Numbered from the stretch's first letter, positions 44,097 through 54,588 are shown. The stretch is DNA of 64,000 nucleotides from Platanthera guangdongensis (GCA_039583875.1 CM077157.1:71238346-71302345); one strand, 5' to 3'. Translations and numbers: made by a program. Notes: a model not told the origin generated them from the sequence alone.

Positions 44097-44402
44097 CTAT
44101 GACTTGATTTTGCATAATGTTTTGCTGAAGGTCACCTGGTAGCCTTCATCACACAGCTGACTGATGCTTATTAAGTTGTGCTTCAGTCCTTCCACATAAG
44201 CCACCTTCTTGAATGTTACTGATCCAATCTGGACTGCACCATATCCTTTAGTTTGCCCAAAATTTGAATCACCAAAGATAACTTTGGGTCGAAGCTTGGC
44301 TCTAAAGGATGTGAGGTTGTCCTTGTTTCCTGTCATGTGCTTAGAGCACCGACTATCCAAGTACCATTGCTGGTTAGATGTTGGATAGGTCTTCACCTGC
44401 AC
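44097..44402 (-). pseudogene. Unit C protease region (D-S-R)
   Basis: 101 open codons, same as B except for the active-site Gly-to-Arg change shared with A. It ends at the common TAG. Confidence 0.75.
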
Positions 44403-44412
44403 ATAAGATAAT

Positions 44413-45233
44413 TCATTTGTTTTTGACCCAGTTTACCTTGGGCCTAGGTTGATAACATTTAAACTCTGAAATAAAAGACATCCCAGGTTGACTCTTATAA
44501 CCTTCAGGATGATATCTCCTTGGAGGTATAATCCATTCAGTATAAGGGTTAAAGATTTGGGATGAAGGACCCTTAGGATTGGATTTTGATTTGCCCTTGA
44601 AAGAATTTCCAGAGCTCTGACCTCTGTTCGACGATCGTGGGGCTGCGTTCGACGATCTTGGGTCAGATCGTCGAGCTCCGTTCGACGGTCGACTGTGGCA
44701 GAGTTCAGGAACTTGAGATCGTCGACTTGAGTTCGACGATTTTGCCTGAGATCGTCGATCTGGGTTCGGCGATCGTCGATCTCCGTTCGACGATTTCTGC
44801 TGGGACTTAGTTTTCTTGGGCAGATCAGAATTTTTCCTAGCCACCTCTACAACTCCCTTTCCTTTGTCAGAAATGAATTTGATTGGAGTTGTTAGAACTA
44901 TGGGTTGGCTGGATGATGCACCCAAACCCAGTGTACTATTAAATCTGGAGTTCACTGTGCTTGTGATGTCCATCAGCTTGATACTTCTCCCATTAAGGGA
45001 TTCTTCAAGCTTCTTGGCCTCAGATAGCTCACTTTCAGTGAAGCTATCTGCTCCCTACAACACTCCAACTCCTGAGAGAGTTTGAGGTTTTCTGACTTTA
45101 AGGTATTATGTTCAGATAAATGATTTCTGAGAGAGATAATTTCTTTCTCAGATTTTAGCAGGTCTAAACATAATGCTTTAAACTCAGATTTAAAGTCCTC
45201 TGAATTAAAATCAAATGAACTAATTACCTGATC
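44413..45233 (-). pseudogene. Unit C gag-pol linker with dyad-coding stretch
   Basis: Frame 44973-44413 (186 codons) runs from TSTVNSRFNSTLGLGASSSQ through the Arg/Ser repeats to WIIPPRRYHPEGYKSQPGMS and FKCYQPRPKVNWVKNK, so the protease junction is more open than in A or B. A lost T near 45031 (CACTTTCAG versus CACTTTTCAG) shifts the coiled-coil part. Dyad cluster 3 is at 44627-44794. Confidence 0.75.
44627..44794. repeat. Dyad cluster 3 of unit C
   Basis: Same as in A and B apart from ATCGTCGACTTGAG in the second dyad spacer. Confidence 0.85.
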
Positions 45234-46444
45234 TTATTCAGGTTGAGTCTCTGAATCTGACTCTGACTCTTTTTCATCTGAATTATGTTGTGAGGCATTG
45301 ATTGCCATCATGCAGAACTCCTTCTCTTCTGCATCATCTTCATCATCACTGGAGCTGGATGAGGCTTCTGACTCCTCTTCAGTCTCACTGCAAGATTCAG
45401 CAACAAACCCCTTTCTTCTGTGTTTGTTTTTGCTTGAGGAGGGTTTGCCATTGCCATTCCTCTTGGAGTCTTTCTCCTTTCTTCTTTCTTTCTTGTCCCT
45501 TCTGTCCTTGTTTTTGTTTTCTGGACAGTCAGGAACAATGTGCCCTGTTTCCTGCAACCAAAGCAGACAATTTCCTTATTATTAATTGACTTATCATACC
45601 TTGGCTTATCATGTTTCTTGTATGATCTCCTTCTGAAGTTCTTTCTGGCCATCTTGTAAAATCTTTTGGCCAACAGACTGAGCAGTTCATCATTGCCTGT
45701 GACTTTGTCTTCAGACTGATCTTCAGTTGCCTTGAAGGCTATTGTCTTCTCTTTTCTTGTGGCTGGTGAGGCAGCCTTCTGTTCTTCTTCTCTATTCTTA
45801 ATGAGTAGCTCATAAGATTTGAGCTTACCCAATAGAGCTTCAGTGGTGATCTCATTCAAACTTCTGGCATCCTTGATTGGCCAGATTCTTAAATCCCAAG
45901 TGCTAGGGAAGCACATTAGAATTTTGTCATTAAGTTCAGTTAGTGAGATCTCTTTATCCAAGATCCTGAGTTCACTGACTATTAGACTGAGCCTGTTGTA
46001 CATATCTCCAACTGATTCAGCTTCTCCCTTCTTGAAATTCTCATATTGGGATATGAGGTGGGATCTCCTGTCCTTTCTCTCATCAGTTGAGCCTGAGACT
46101 ATTTCAGAGAGTTTATCCCAGATTTCCTTTGCTGAATTGCATTCAGCCACCTTTTGAAAGATGTCATCAGACATGGTCTGGGCTAAGATGTTCATAGCCT
46201 TGGCATCAGCTACCTTCCATTTCTTGATATCAGCATCTGTTCCTGATGGAGGTGGAACAACATTTGTACTTGAGTTCTCTGCAGGTCTTGGACAAACTGT
46301 CAAAACAGAGTTAAAAATATCCTCGTCAATAGAATTCATGTATAATCTGATCCTTGCTTTCCAAAGTGCAAACTTGGATAAATTGCACACTGGAAGTTTG
46401 GTGGTAGCATAATCTTTGTTTTGGAACATGATTTGTGAAAACAA
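45234..46444 (-). pseudogene. Unit C gag, frameshifted at the zinc knuckle
   Basis: Open from 46444 to 45308 but out of the ancestral frame after the knuckle, because one G is missing near 45547 (CCCTGTTTCC versus CCCTGGTTTCC). The second Cys pair is also altered (CFGC). N-terminal private changes include MFQNKDYATTKL. The remaining knuckle and tail are read from 45557 to 45234 in the original frame, ending at the shared TAA. Confidence 0.8.
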
Positions 46445-46542
46445 AATCTAATACTAAACTCAAAAGAAAACAGATCTAATTAGGAATCTTTGGGTTCAGG
46501 TGTTAGCCTGTGCAACCACCAAGGTGTGGTATGTTTAACCAA

Positions 46543-46558
46543 CCTCGCTTTGATACCA
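46543..46558 (-). promoter_or_regulatory. Primer-binding site of unit C
   Basis: TGGTATCAAAGCGAGG on the minus strand, two bases from LTR4. Confidence 0.9.
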
Positions 46559-46560
46559 AT

Positions 46561-48092
46561 TGAAAGTGCAGCTAGATCTGATATACTCTAGAGGGGGGTG
46601 AATAGAGTATATGGTGCTTGAAAACGTTTTACAACAATTGTTGTAATCTGAGTGAACATGGAAGCAATTGTTAAATCTAATCACAGAATAACCTACAACA
46701 GAAAATAATCACAGATCTAAACTAATCACAAAATAATCACAGCCAGAAACAAAAGATAAAGACAAGCAATCCAGATGACACAAGAAGCTATAATGGTTCC
46801 CCTAAACTTGGGTACATCCACTCTTCTTCCACCCTAGGTAGGAATGCACTGCAGGATGAGTTGATCAGGTGTCCTGGACACCAATGAGTTTTTGATAAGG
46901 TGCTCAAAAATCAAATCAGATTTTTTGATCAGGTGTCTTGCCACCAATGAGCTTTTCACAAGGTGCTCAAAAACCAAGCTCAAACTTTTGAAGGGAGTTT
47001 GAGAAACCCTTTACAGAGATGGGGATGAGAGAGTGATAGAAGTCTTCTCTTTCTCAAAGCAGCTGAGAAGACTATGTGGATTTGATGGTGTCAAAGCTCC
47101 CCCTGAGTCCTTGAGATGTTCAGGAAAAGAAGCTTTGCTGTAGGATGATAGACCTTCAGAAGTTGATCTCCAACAAATGATGATTTCAGCAACAGCTGAA
47201 ATGTTAGGTGTCTGGAGTATTTGAAAGATGTTGGCCTTGAATACTTGAGACAAGAGATCAGAAGATTTCAGAAAGTTTGATCTCCTTGGATGTGTGTTCT
47301 TCTAAGAATTCTTTGAGACAGAATATTTTTTTTTCTTGTCTGTGTTCTGAGGATAAGTGATGTCTCTGAGAGAGATTCAAAAATCTTGTCTTTTATTCTC
47401 TGGTACTGAATAGAAAAAACATCCTCTGTCAAGAATAGCCGTTGGCCTGCATTAATTGCATCCTTAATTGCAAATGTCTTCTAGAGGAATGTCCAAAGAA
47501 ACATTACTTGATAATCTCTTGAAACTTGGTCCAGAATAAATGAAAATGGCTAGAAAATCTTCTGAATTAATTGCTGAATAACTGCTCAACTGTTCTGAAT
47601 TTGAATCTTGACAAATCCTTGAAGTCATCAGAAAATCGTCGAACTGAGCTCTGCTATCGTCGAACTGAGTTCAGCGATATGGATTTATATAGCAACAGAA
47701 AACGTCGATCTGAGCTCAAAGATCGTCGAACTGAGCTCAGAGATAGAGATCCAATACTGAGTCAAGATCGTCGAACTGAGCTCGAAGATCATCGAATGAA
47801 GTTCGACGATTTGTTGAAGTTGAGCTCAGCGATCGTCGAATGGAGTTCGACGATCTGTCGAAGTTGAGCTAGACGATCGTCGATTGGAGTTCGACGAATC
47901 GTCGTGCTGAGCTCGACGATATGACTTAGTCTCAAACTGAAAAATTCTTGGTCTTGAGGGCAGCTTTCAAACGTAGACTTCTAACCCTTAGACTCAATTC
48001 TAATTGACCTTTAGATATATACATGAGGTCAAAAACTGGTTTCCTAGAGACATAGTGATACTGACCCAAATTAGTAATAGGGTGTTCCAACA
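46561..48092 (-). repeat. LTR4 (5' LTR of unit C, right edge of the array)
   Basis: 1,532 bp with TG...CA ends, followed by the CGAGG target duplication. The right third carries LTR1-like states (TTGGTCTTGAGG, CCCTTAGAC, CGATTGGAG); the left part is shared with LTR3. It contains dyad cluster 1 at 47635-47920 and a TATA box at about 47684. Confidence 0.9.
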
Positions 48093-48097
48093 CGAGG
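48093..48097. repeat. Right target-site duplication CGAGG of the array
   Basis: Identical to 14944-14948. Confidence 0.85.
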
Positions 48098-48648
48098 CTT
48101 AGAATGGAGTAAGGGGAGGCTCAATAAAGTCTTTTGGAGGCTTAAAGGGGGTCAATTGAGGCTTGGAGGCTTGGGATGGGTCGGTCTATGGCTGGATGGG
48201 ATATTTGGTGCTGTTGGAGGTAGATCCAGGGACTATGCTATTATTGCCGGGCTGAATGTTGTCTAGAAGAGGGTCATTTGATTAATGGTTTCTATACATG
48301 TAATAAGGCAAGGCAGAACTTCAATACCTTATATATATTCTATTTCATTAAATGAATGGTTGATGGTCTAATAGCTAAAATTCAATTGCTTCATTTTACA
48401 TATTCTCATTTAGCTCCCATTAAATTTTTTTGCATACAGAATCCCTGCTCGCTCCTCTAGCCTAATATGGAATAAATATATAGATTATTTTATATACAAT
48501 TATTCTTTGTTTATTATTTTATTTTTATCTATTGTATTTAATTTTATTATTAATAGATAATAGATATGATGGACTGTTCTAATTATTTTGTTGGTGTGAT
48601 GCTGCAACAACCCCTTATTCTCATAGTATATATAATATGTAATATATA
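48098..48648. other. Intergenic DNA right of the array
   Basis: The first 80 bases repeat GAGGCTT-like phrases about every 20-30 bp (48094, 48115, 48137, 48162, 48171). The rest is AT-rich with no gene seen. Confidence 0.4.
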
Positions 48649-49070
48649 TGGTTAAGTATCGGAACCTCCCCTGGGAGTTTGCATAATTACAAGGTGCACT
48701 CCTCTGTCTTTAAAAATTACATTTACCTCTCCTCTAAGTTTTCCCCATTTACAAAAATGCCTCTTTCATTAGAAATATGGATGCAAAATGATAAAATCAA
48801 CCAAATTATTTTATGATATTTCAATTTTATACTTTTATAATAATTTTAGATTCACTACAAAGGGTAAAATGTAACTCACCCTTTTCAATGCAGAGTTATT
48901 ACAATGAGTAAAATTGGAATATCATAAAATAATTTGGCATATTTGATCACTTTCCATCTATATTCCTAAAGAAAAAGGTCAAACCTTTCAATGTAAAATT
49001 GAATATGTTAAAATATTGGCGGTGCAACTTGTAATTATGCAAACTCTCAGGGGATGTCCCGATAATTAAC

Positions 49071-49072
<2 letters not shown>
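48649..49072. mobile_element. Foldback MITE, ends TGGTTAA
   Basis: 424 bp. The left end TGGTTAAGTATCGGAACCTC and the reverse complement of the right end TGGTTAATTATCGGGACATC match, and both continue into GTTTGCATAATTACAAG. An inner pair (CCAAATTATTTTATGATATT and its complement near 48915-48945) extends the hairpin, so almost the whole element folds back. It is flanked by TA-rich DNA on both sides. No transposase. Confidence 0.8.

Positions 49073-49073
<1 letters not shown>

Positions 49074-49148
<75 letters not shown>
49074..49148. repeat. (TA)n microsatellite, about 37 units
   Basis: Uninterrupted alternating A and T directly beside the foldback MITE. Confidence 0.95.
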
Positions 49149-49149
<1 letters not shown>

Positions 49150-49549
49150 GAGTGCCCGACACGGGGCTCCGCCTCTATGACCATGTGCAACAGTACCCGA
49201 CCGGCAACTGCGGGCTTCGCCCGCCCTCGTCAGGTTGCTGCGGGCTGCGCCTGCATCATGATGGGTTGCACCCGCAATATATAGATATGAGTACTCAAAA
49301 TGACTGTAAAAAATATACATAAATATTACAATTTTTATTTTGTAAAACAATATACGTTTTGACCTAAAAATATTAGTTTTGACTTTAATAAAGTTGATTA
49401 GTTTAATGTCATCTCTTTGAAAATACCATTGTTGTGCCTAATGACAACCTTTCTTTAATAGACTACTGAAATGTCTAATGACAAACTACCATAGTAGGTG
49501 TAGTAGCTCTACTAAAAAATATTTTGAATTTAAATGAATTTTCATCATT
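49149..49549. other. Short GC-rich hairpin block, then AT-rich DNA
   Basis: 49149-49280 is a GC-rich island with small hairpins (GCGGGCTTCGCCCGC near 49210; GCGGGCTGCGCC near 49240) ending before another TATATA. It may be a small non-autonomous element or helitron-like end; no diagnostic CTRR terminus was confirmed. The remainder is AT-rich without a gene. Confidence 0.35.
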
Positions 49550-49554
49550 ACTTC

Positions 49555-50962
49555 TGTTAGAGTTAGTATATTTATATTATTGAGTTTAGTCCCACACCCC
49601 CTATCGGTGTTGAGTGTCTTGTTGTATCTCTTATATTATGCCCCTTTGTGGAAGAATAAAATTGCACATTTCATTTCTATTTACATGGTATCAGTGGATT
49701 GATCTGAAACCTAGAAATAAATTTTTTTTCCCGTGATTCCAGTACGCTACTGCACTCCCCCCCCCGCCCGACCCGTGATTTTTTTCTCCTGGACTGCTTC
49801 CACCGCTGCTGCCGTGCTGCTTCACCGACTGCTTCCACCGCTGTTGCCGCGCTGCTTCTCCCGACAACTTCGTCGACTGCTTCTCTCATCGCCGACTGCT
49901 TATGTCATCGCCGACTGCTTCTATCATCGCCGGCTGCTGCCGTGCTTCCCCTTCTCCCGTCGATAGCAGATGGTGCTGCTGCTCCGCCCGGGCCTACTTC
50001 TTCTCCGGCCCGGAAGACTTCTTGCCCGCTGCTCCTCTGCGCGCTGCTTCTCTCTCCGACGAGGGCTCCATCCTCTGCTTTTCTCTCGTCGACCTCTTGT
50101 TGCTGTTGCGCCTCCTCCGACGCCTCCATCTGCGCCACATCTGCCCTACAGTGATGTGCCTCCTCCAGTTCTGCTGTTGTGCTCTGCTTTGCTGCGGACT
50201 GCTGCTCCTATCTTATGGTCGAGCTCCGTTGCCGCCGCTGCTCTCGAGCAGACCTTCTGGCCCTGTCTTTCCGTTCGTCGGAGATATGGATCCCGCTGCC
50301 CCCTTTGCTCGATGATGATGGTGCTACTATAGTTTTTTTTAAGTTGTTTGTTGTTGTTGTGTTGTGGTGTCTGCCTTTGTTTGCGTCTCTATGCGATTTC
50401 GCCCTTCCTCCGCGTGATTTGGGTTCATGTACCCAACGAGGGTCACGTGTTATTACATGTGTGTGTGTGTGGGGGGGGGGAGTGTTTGTGATAACGGCGA
50501 CTCGGATGCCTCTTTCCCGACTCCTGCCTTAGTCACACATGCCCCCCAGGTTGATTTCGTCTGTTGTTTGTCTTCCCGTTTCTTTTCTTCGCTTTGTGGT
50601 AGTAATGGTTCAACATTTTTGGTTGACCTAGTTTCAGCTTCGGGTGTATCCAGCGTGATCATGGTCGGTTTGTGACCAACGTCGTGTTGACTTTGTCCGG
50701 TTGCAGTATTCCCGGTGACACGTGGTTGAGCCTCGGTGGCTGTTGTTTTGTCCCCTATTGCCAACCTTCTTTTACCTTCCGTTTTATGTTGTGTTCAAGC
50801 TGCAGGTTTTCTCTCCAGCTTGAGGGGGGAGTGTTAGAGTTAGTATATTTATATTATTGAGTTTTGTCCCGCACCGCCTATCGGTGTTGGATGTCTTGTT
50901 GTATCTCTTATATTATGCCCCTTTGTGGAAGAATAAAATTGCACCTTTCATTTCTTTTTACA
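49555..50962 (+). mobile_element. Miniature non-autonomous copia-type LTR element
   Basis: 1,408 bp with 131-bp LTRs (49555-49685, 50832-50962), both TGTTAG...TTTACA and differing at about 7 positions. A perfect target duplication ACTTC lies at 49550-49554 and 50963-50967. PBS TGGTATCAG starts at 49686 right after the left LTR, and PPT GAGGGGGGAG ends right before the right LTR. The 1.15-kb interior has no gag or pol. It is GC-rich with repeated CGACTGCTTC/CATCGCCG phrases, C9 and G10 runs and a (GT)n tract. All cis signals for retrotransposition are present, so movement would need enzymes in trans (TRIM-like, though larger than a classical TRIM). Confidence 0.9.
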
Positions 50963-50967
50963 ACTTC

Positions 50968-51631
50968 TAATTTTTTGATAGTGTAATTAATTGAATGGAC
51001 ACTGTATTTTATTTTTTTTTGAAATAAATTATAATATATATCAAGTCATTAAAATATAAAAATATGCACATAATTGACATTTTTGAATGTTTCACTAAAG
51101 ACAACTTTTCCCTTATAATAGTGAAAGATATATATATATTATATTTATGCTTGTTGAGAGATAGTTTTAGAGTTATTTTAGACTCCTTCACAAAGATTTT
51201 AATCCTGATTACTCATTATTGTATCTAAGGGTCATATCTCGATTATGTTTGGATGTCTTCTCTATGTAATGAGACTAAGTTTTTCTTAACATGTAGCTGG
51301 CACGCAAGTCATACTTGTGTTGGTCGTTCTCTCTGTCACTGTCATCACAACATCAGAGAAATCATTGCTTACCTGCATTAATTCACTGTAAAAACATGGA
51401 GAAATTCTTGTCTCAACGGATGATACACACGAATCATGTCACAAATTTAATATATAGATAGAATGCATCTTTTTAGGCAATCACACATCATTTGTAGTAG
51501 TTGATGCACTATATCTAAGTCATATTCTTCAGCACCTTTGCAAATACCATACTTTATTTTTCCTTCTATTATTATATCTAATTTTATGCAAGGTTCTTAA
51601 TCGAGAATATGATTGTCCAAGATTAAGATAG
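50968..51631. other. AT-rich DNA between elements
   Basis: No coding region or repeat boundary recognised. Confidence 0.4.
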
Positions 51632-51689
51632 TGTAGAAAATCTGTGGAAATTTTATTAATGCCCCAAAATTCACTTTACAACTTTGAGA

Positions 51690-51762
<73 letters not shown>

Positions 51763-51872
51763 AAGAGAGAGAGAGAGGAGAAGAATCTCATTCAATATGT
51801 GAGATTAATCTAAGAATGCTATATGGGCCACAACATGGGCCTAATTACATTGCTTCTTTAGCATTTCTAACA
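51632..51872 (-). repeat. 3' LTR of truncated copia element, with internal (TA)n
   Basis: On the minus strand it begins TGTTAGAAATGC right after the PPT. The end at 51632 (TTTCTACA) is inferred from TG...CA ends. It contains a long (TA)n tract at about 51692-51760 next to a (GA)n tract. No second copy is in the window because the 5' end of the element is lost. Confidence 0.65.
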
Positions 51873-51888
51873 TTCCCCCCCAAGCTGG
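51873..51888 (-). promoter_or_regulatory. Polypurine tract of truncated copia element
   Basis: Minus-strand AGCTTGGGGGGGAA directly before TGTTAG. Confidence 0.75.
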
Positions 51889-51989
51889 AGCATACTAGTC
51901 GTAGGCACCAAGCTTGGATAAAAACTTATGATATAATGGTCGAGGTAATACCTTGGTAAGTATGTCAGCAACTTGCTCAGAAGCAGGAA

Positions 51990-53400
51990 CATGCTCCAAT
52001 TATAATTTCTTCAACTGAACCTTCTCCCGAACGAAGTGACAGTTAACTTCAATGTGCTTGGTTCGCTCATGGAACACTGGATTATTGGCAATATGTATGA
52101 CAACTTGACTGTCCCATAAAAGAGTTACTGGTGAGAATAGTTTAACTCCCAAATCACAAGGAAGACTTTCAAGCCAGGTAAGTTCTGACACAACAACCGC
52201 CATTACACGATACTCAGCTTCAGCAGAAGAGCGAGCAATAACAGACTGCTTCTTGCTATGTCAGGTGATAAGATTTCCAGAAACCAGTAGTGGTGCGTCG
52301 GTCATCTAGAGATCCCGCATATTCAACATCATAATAGAGAGGATGATGTATTATACACAAGTCCTTGTTCAGGAGCAGTCTTCAAATACCTGAGGATGCC
52401 TTTGACTGCCTGGATATGAGAGATCCGTGGAGCATGCATAAAATGACTGACCACTCCAACAACAAATGAGCTATCCGGTCTCGTAATTGTTAGATATATC
52501 AGTTTTTCCTACAAGCCACCGATAGTACTCCGGATTTGAAAGCAGTGAATCAGAGTCAGATTCTTGAGCACATAACTTGCAATTGACATCCATCGGGGTT
52601 TCTGCCGGTTTGCACCCTGAGTGGCCAACATCTTGAAGATGGTCAAGGCAATACTTCCGTTGTGATAGGACAAGGACATCAGGTCCCCTTACTACCTCAT
52701 GTACAAAGAAGTATCGAAGATTTCCCAGATCTTTAGTTTGAAAGACAGAGTTTAAGTGTTGCTTAATTTGTTGTATTCCTGTAAAGTCATCAACAGTAAT
52801 CAAAATATCATCCACATAGACCAGGAGAATGATAGTCCCGATAAATTGATGACGAGTGAAAAGAGAGAAATCTGTCGAGCTTCTCTTAAATCCCACATCA
52901 TGAACGACCTTACTAAATTTGTCAAATCAAGCCCGAGGAGACTGTTTGAGACCATAGATAAATTTCTTGAGCAGATACACACGAGATTCCCCTATGATCT
53001 CAAACCCAGGTGGTTGATGCATGTAGACAGTCTCAAAAAGGTCGTCATTCAGAAAAATATTATTGATATCCGGCTGATGTAGGGGCCACTGACGATGAAC
53101 TGCTAAGGAGATCAAAACTCGAACAGAGTTTAACTTGTCGACAAGAGAGAAAATTTCATCATAATCAACTCTTTGTTGTTGAGTGAACCCCCGAGCCACA
53201 AGCCGAGTTTTTAGACATTCAATGGTCCCGTCCGCAACATGTTTGATTGCAAACACCCACTTACAACCAACACAACTCTGTCCATGAGGGAGGGGTACAA
53301 GATCCCAAGTCCGATAGGCGCAGATAACAGTCATTTTCTCATCCATGACCGCACGCCACCCCAGATGCTGGAGAGCCTCCTGTAAAAAGTTAGATATAAA
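51990..53400 (-). pseudogene. Copia reverse transcriptase-RNase H, broken
   Basis: RT part 1 (53346-52927): TWDLVPLPHGQSCVGCKWVF, TRLVARGFTQQQRVDYDEIF and QPDINNIFLNDDL, where the usual D-V-K-N-A-F-L catalytic stretch is altered to DINNIFL, then YGLKQSPRA-stop. RT part 2 (52896-52471): LLVYVDDILITVDD with YVDD. RNase H pieces follow to about 52000, with SQVVIHIANNPVFHERTKHI near 52100. There are stops near 52930 and frameshifts near 52500 and 52300. It is not closely related to the Sirevirus array. Confidence 0.8.
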
Positions 53401-53559
53401 AATGGAGGAGAGAGTGCAAATTTAAGAAGCAATGGGGAGAGGCGATGTAAGGAGACGTAATTTGCTAAGGGATGAGCCGTAGAGGTAGATGCCAGGTCAA
53501 CAGGCTGCGAGAGCATACCGATAGAGGGGAGCTGCTGCAGGACATCAAATTTGGTAGAG

Positions 53560-54588
53560 CTACAACTGTAGACAAGAAGGAGAGGTGGGTTGGATTGGAC
53601 TGACGTGGTAGTAGGTGTAGGAAGGAGTGGTGGAAGAAAGCAGAGACGTGACTGGAACCGAGGGCCGAGGTAGAGGAGGAGGAAGAAGAGGATTTATAGG
53701 GATTGTGTGAAATAGTTGGTCTTCACGAAAAATGACATCAGCAGAGACGACCGTTTTACCGTCGGTAGGAGAATAGCAGACATACCCCTTTTGGGTGCGA
53801 GAGTATCCAACAAACTTATATTTTGTAGCATGTGAAACAAATTTGTCAATGGGTGGACCCAGGTTATGGACATAACATGTACATCCAAAATCGCAAGGCG
53901 TGAGAGAGAACGAGGCCTTTGAAGGGAAAAGGATAATGAATGAGGCCACAAAGTTGAGGATGGATGAGGACATGCGATTGATGAGATGACAGACAATAAA
54001 AACGACAAAGTTGCAGTATTGTGGTGGAACCTGCATTTGAAACATGAGAGATCTAACAACATCGAGAAGATGACGATTTTTTCGCTCGGCCACGCCGTTC
54101 TGTTGAGGAGTATAGACACACGAAGTTTGATGTAAAATACCAAACTCCGTGCACAGATGAGAGAAAGTACAGCTGGTATACTCACACGCGTTATCAGTAC
54201 AAATAACTTTTAAGCAAGTAGAGAATTGAGTACGAGTCTCCATAAGAAATGCACGATGATAGATGAGAGTTCAACACGATCACGAAATAAGTACAGCCAG
54301 GTAACACACGAGTAATTATCAATAAATATTACAAAATAATGATAACCAAAATACTAGGGATCTTATATGGTCCCAAAGTATCAGAATGCACTAAGAAAAA
54401 AGGAGCATCGTTCCGAGTACATGGAGAAGTAAAAGACACATAATGTTGTTTACCAAAGATACAAGATTCACAAATAAACTAATGAGGAGAAACATCTGGA
54501 AGAGCTTTCTTGAGAATCTGGAGAGGAACATGCTTAAGACGACGATGCCAATCAACAGATGAGATAGTAAAGAGAGTAGTAGGTGGAA
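53560..54588 (-). pseudogene. Copia integrase, N-terminally cut
   Basis: Frame 54243-53560 reads VICTDNACEYTS (second Asp), TPQQNGVAERKNRHLLDVVR (catalytic Glu), YKFVGYSRTQKGYVCYSPTD and a Pro-rich tail toward RT. Upstream bits to 54588 show the zinc-binding end in broken frames. The element stops where the TGTCACGAC repeat begins. The RKNRHLLDV and GYSxTQKGYxCY phrases resemble the copia remnant at 3500-4185, so both may be one family. Confidence 0.75.

Larger units (their letters stand above)
14949..48092 (-). mobile_element. Tandem Sirevirus-type copia array (4 LTRs, 3 internal regions)
   Basis: 33,144 bp in the order LTR1-A-LTR2-B-LTR3-C-LTR4, all in the same (minus) orientation. LTR starts step by 10,545, 10,538 and 10,529 bp. 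A single perfect CGAGG target duplication borders the whole array. Internal LTRs are joined to a PBS on one side and a PPT on the other with no host DNA or extra target duplication. Copia order is shown by integrase (H-H-C-C, D, D-35-E) lying before RT (YVDD) and RNase H. SIRE/Sirevirus affinity is inferred from the unit length (about 10.5 kb), the long coiled-coil region after the gag zinc knuckle, the initiator tRNA-Met PBS and an extra ORF between RNase H and the 3' LTR. Confidence 0.9.

Noticed and set aside
14949..48092. Nested insertion of separate elements as explanation of the array
   Set aside because: Nested insertions would leave extra 5-bp duplications and split LTRs; here each internal LTR is complete and directly joined to PBS and PPT.
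48947..49350. Frames encoding long Ile-Tyr runs
   Set aside because: Translation of the (TA)n microsatellite. The same applies to 51597-51791.
49902..50332. Overlapping 120-137 codon Ser/Arg/Leu-rich frames in the miniature LTR element
   Set aside because: Several frames are open at once in GC-rich, repeat-like DNA, with no domain; treated as non-coding interior.
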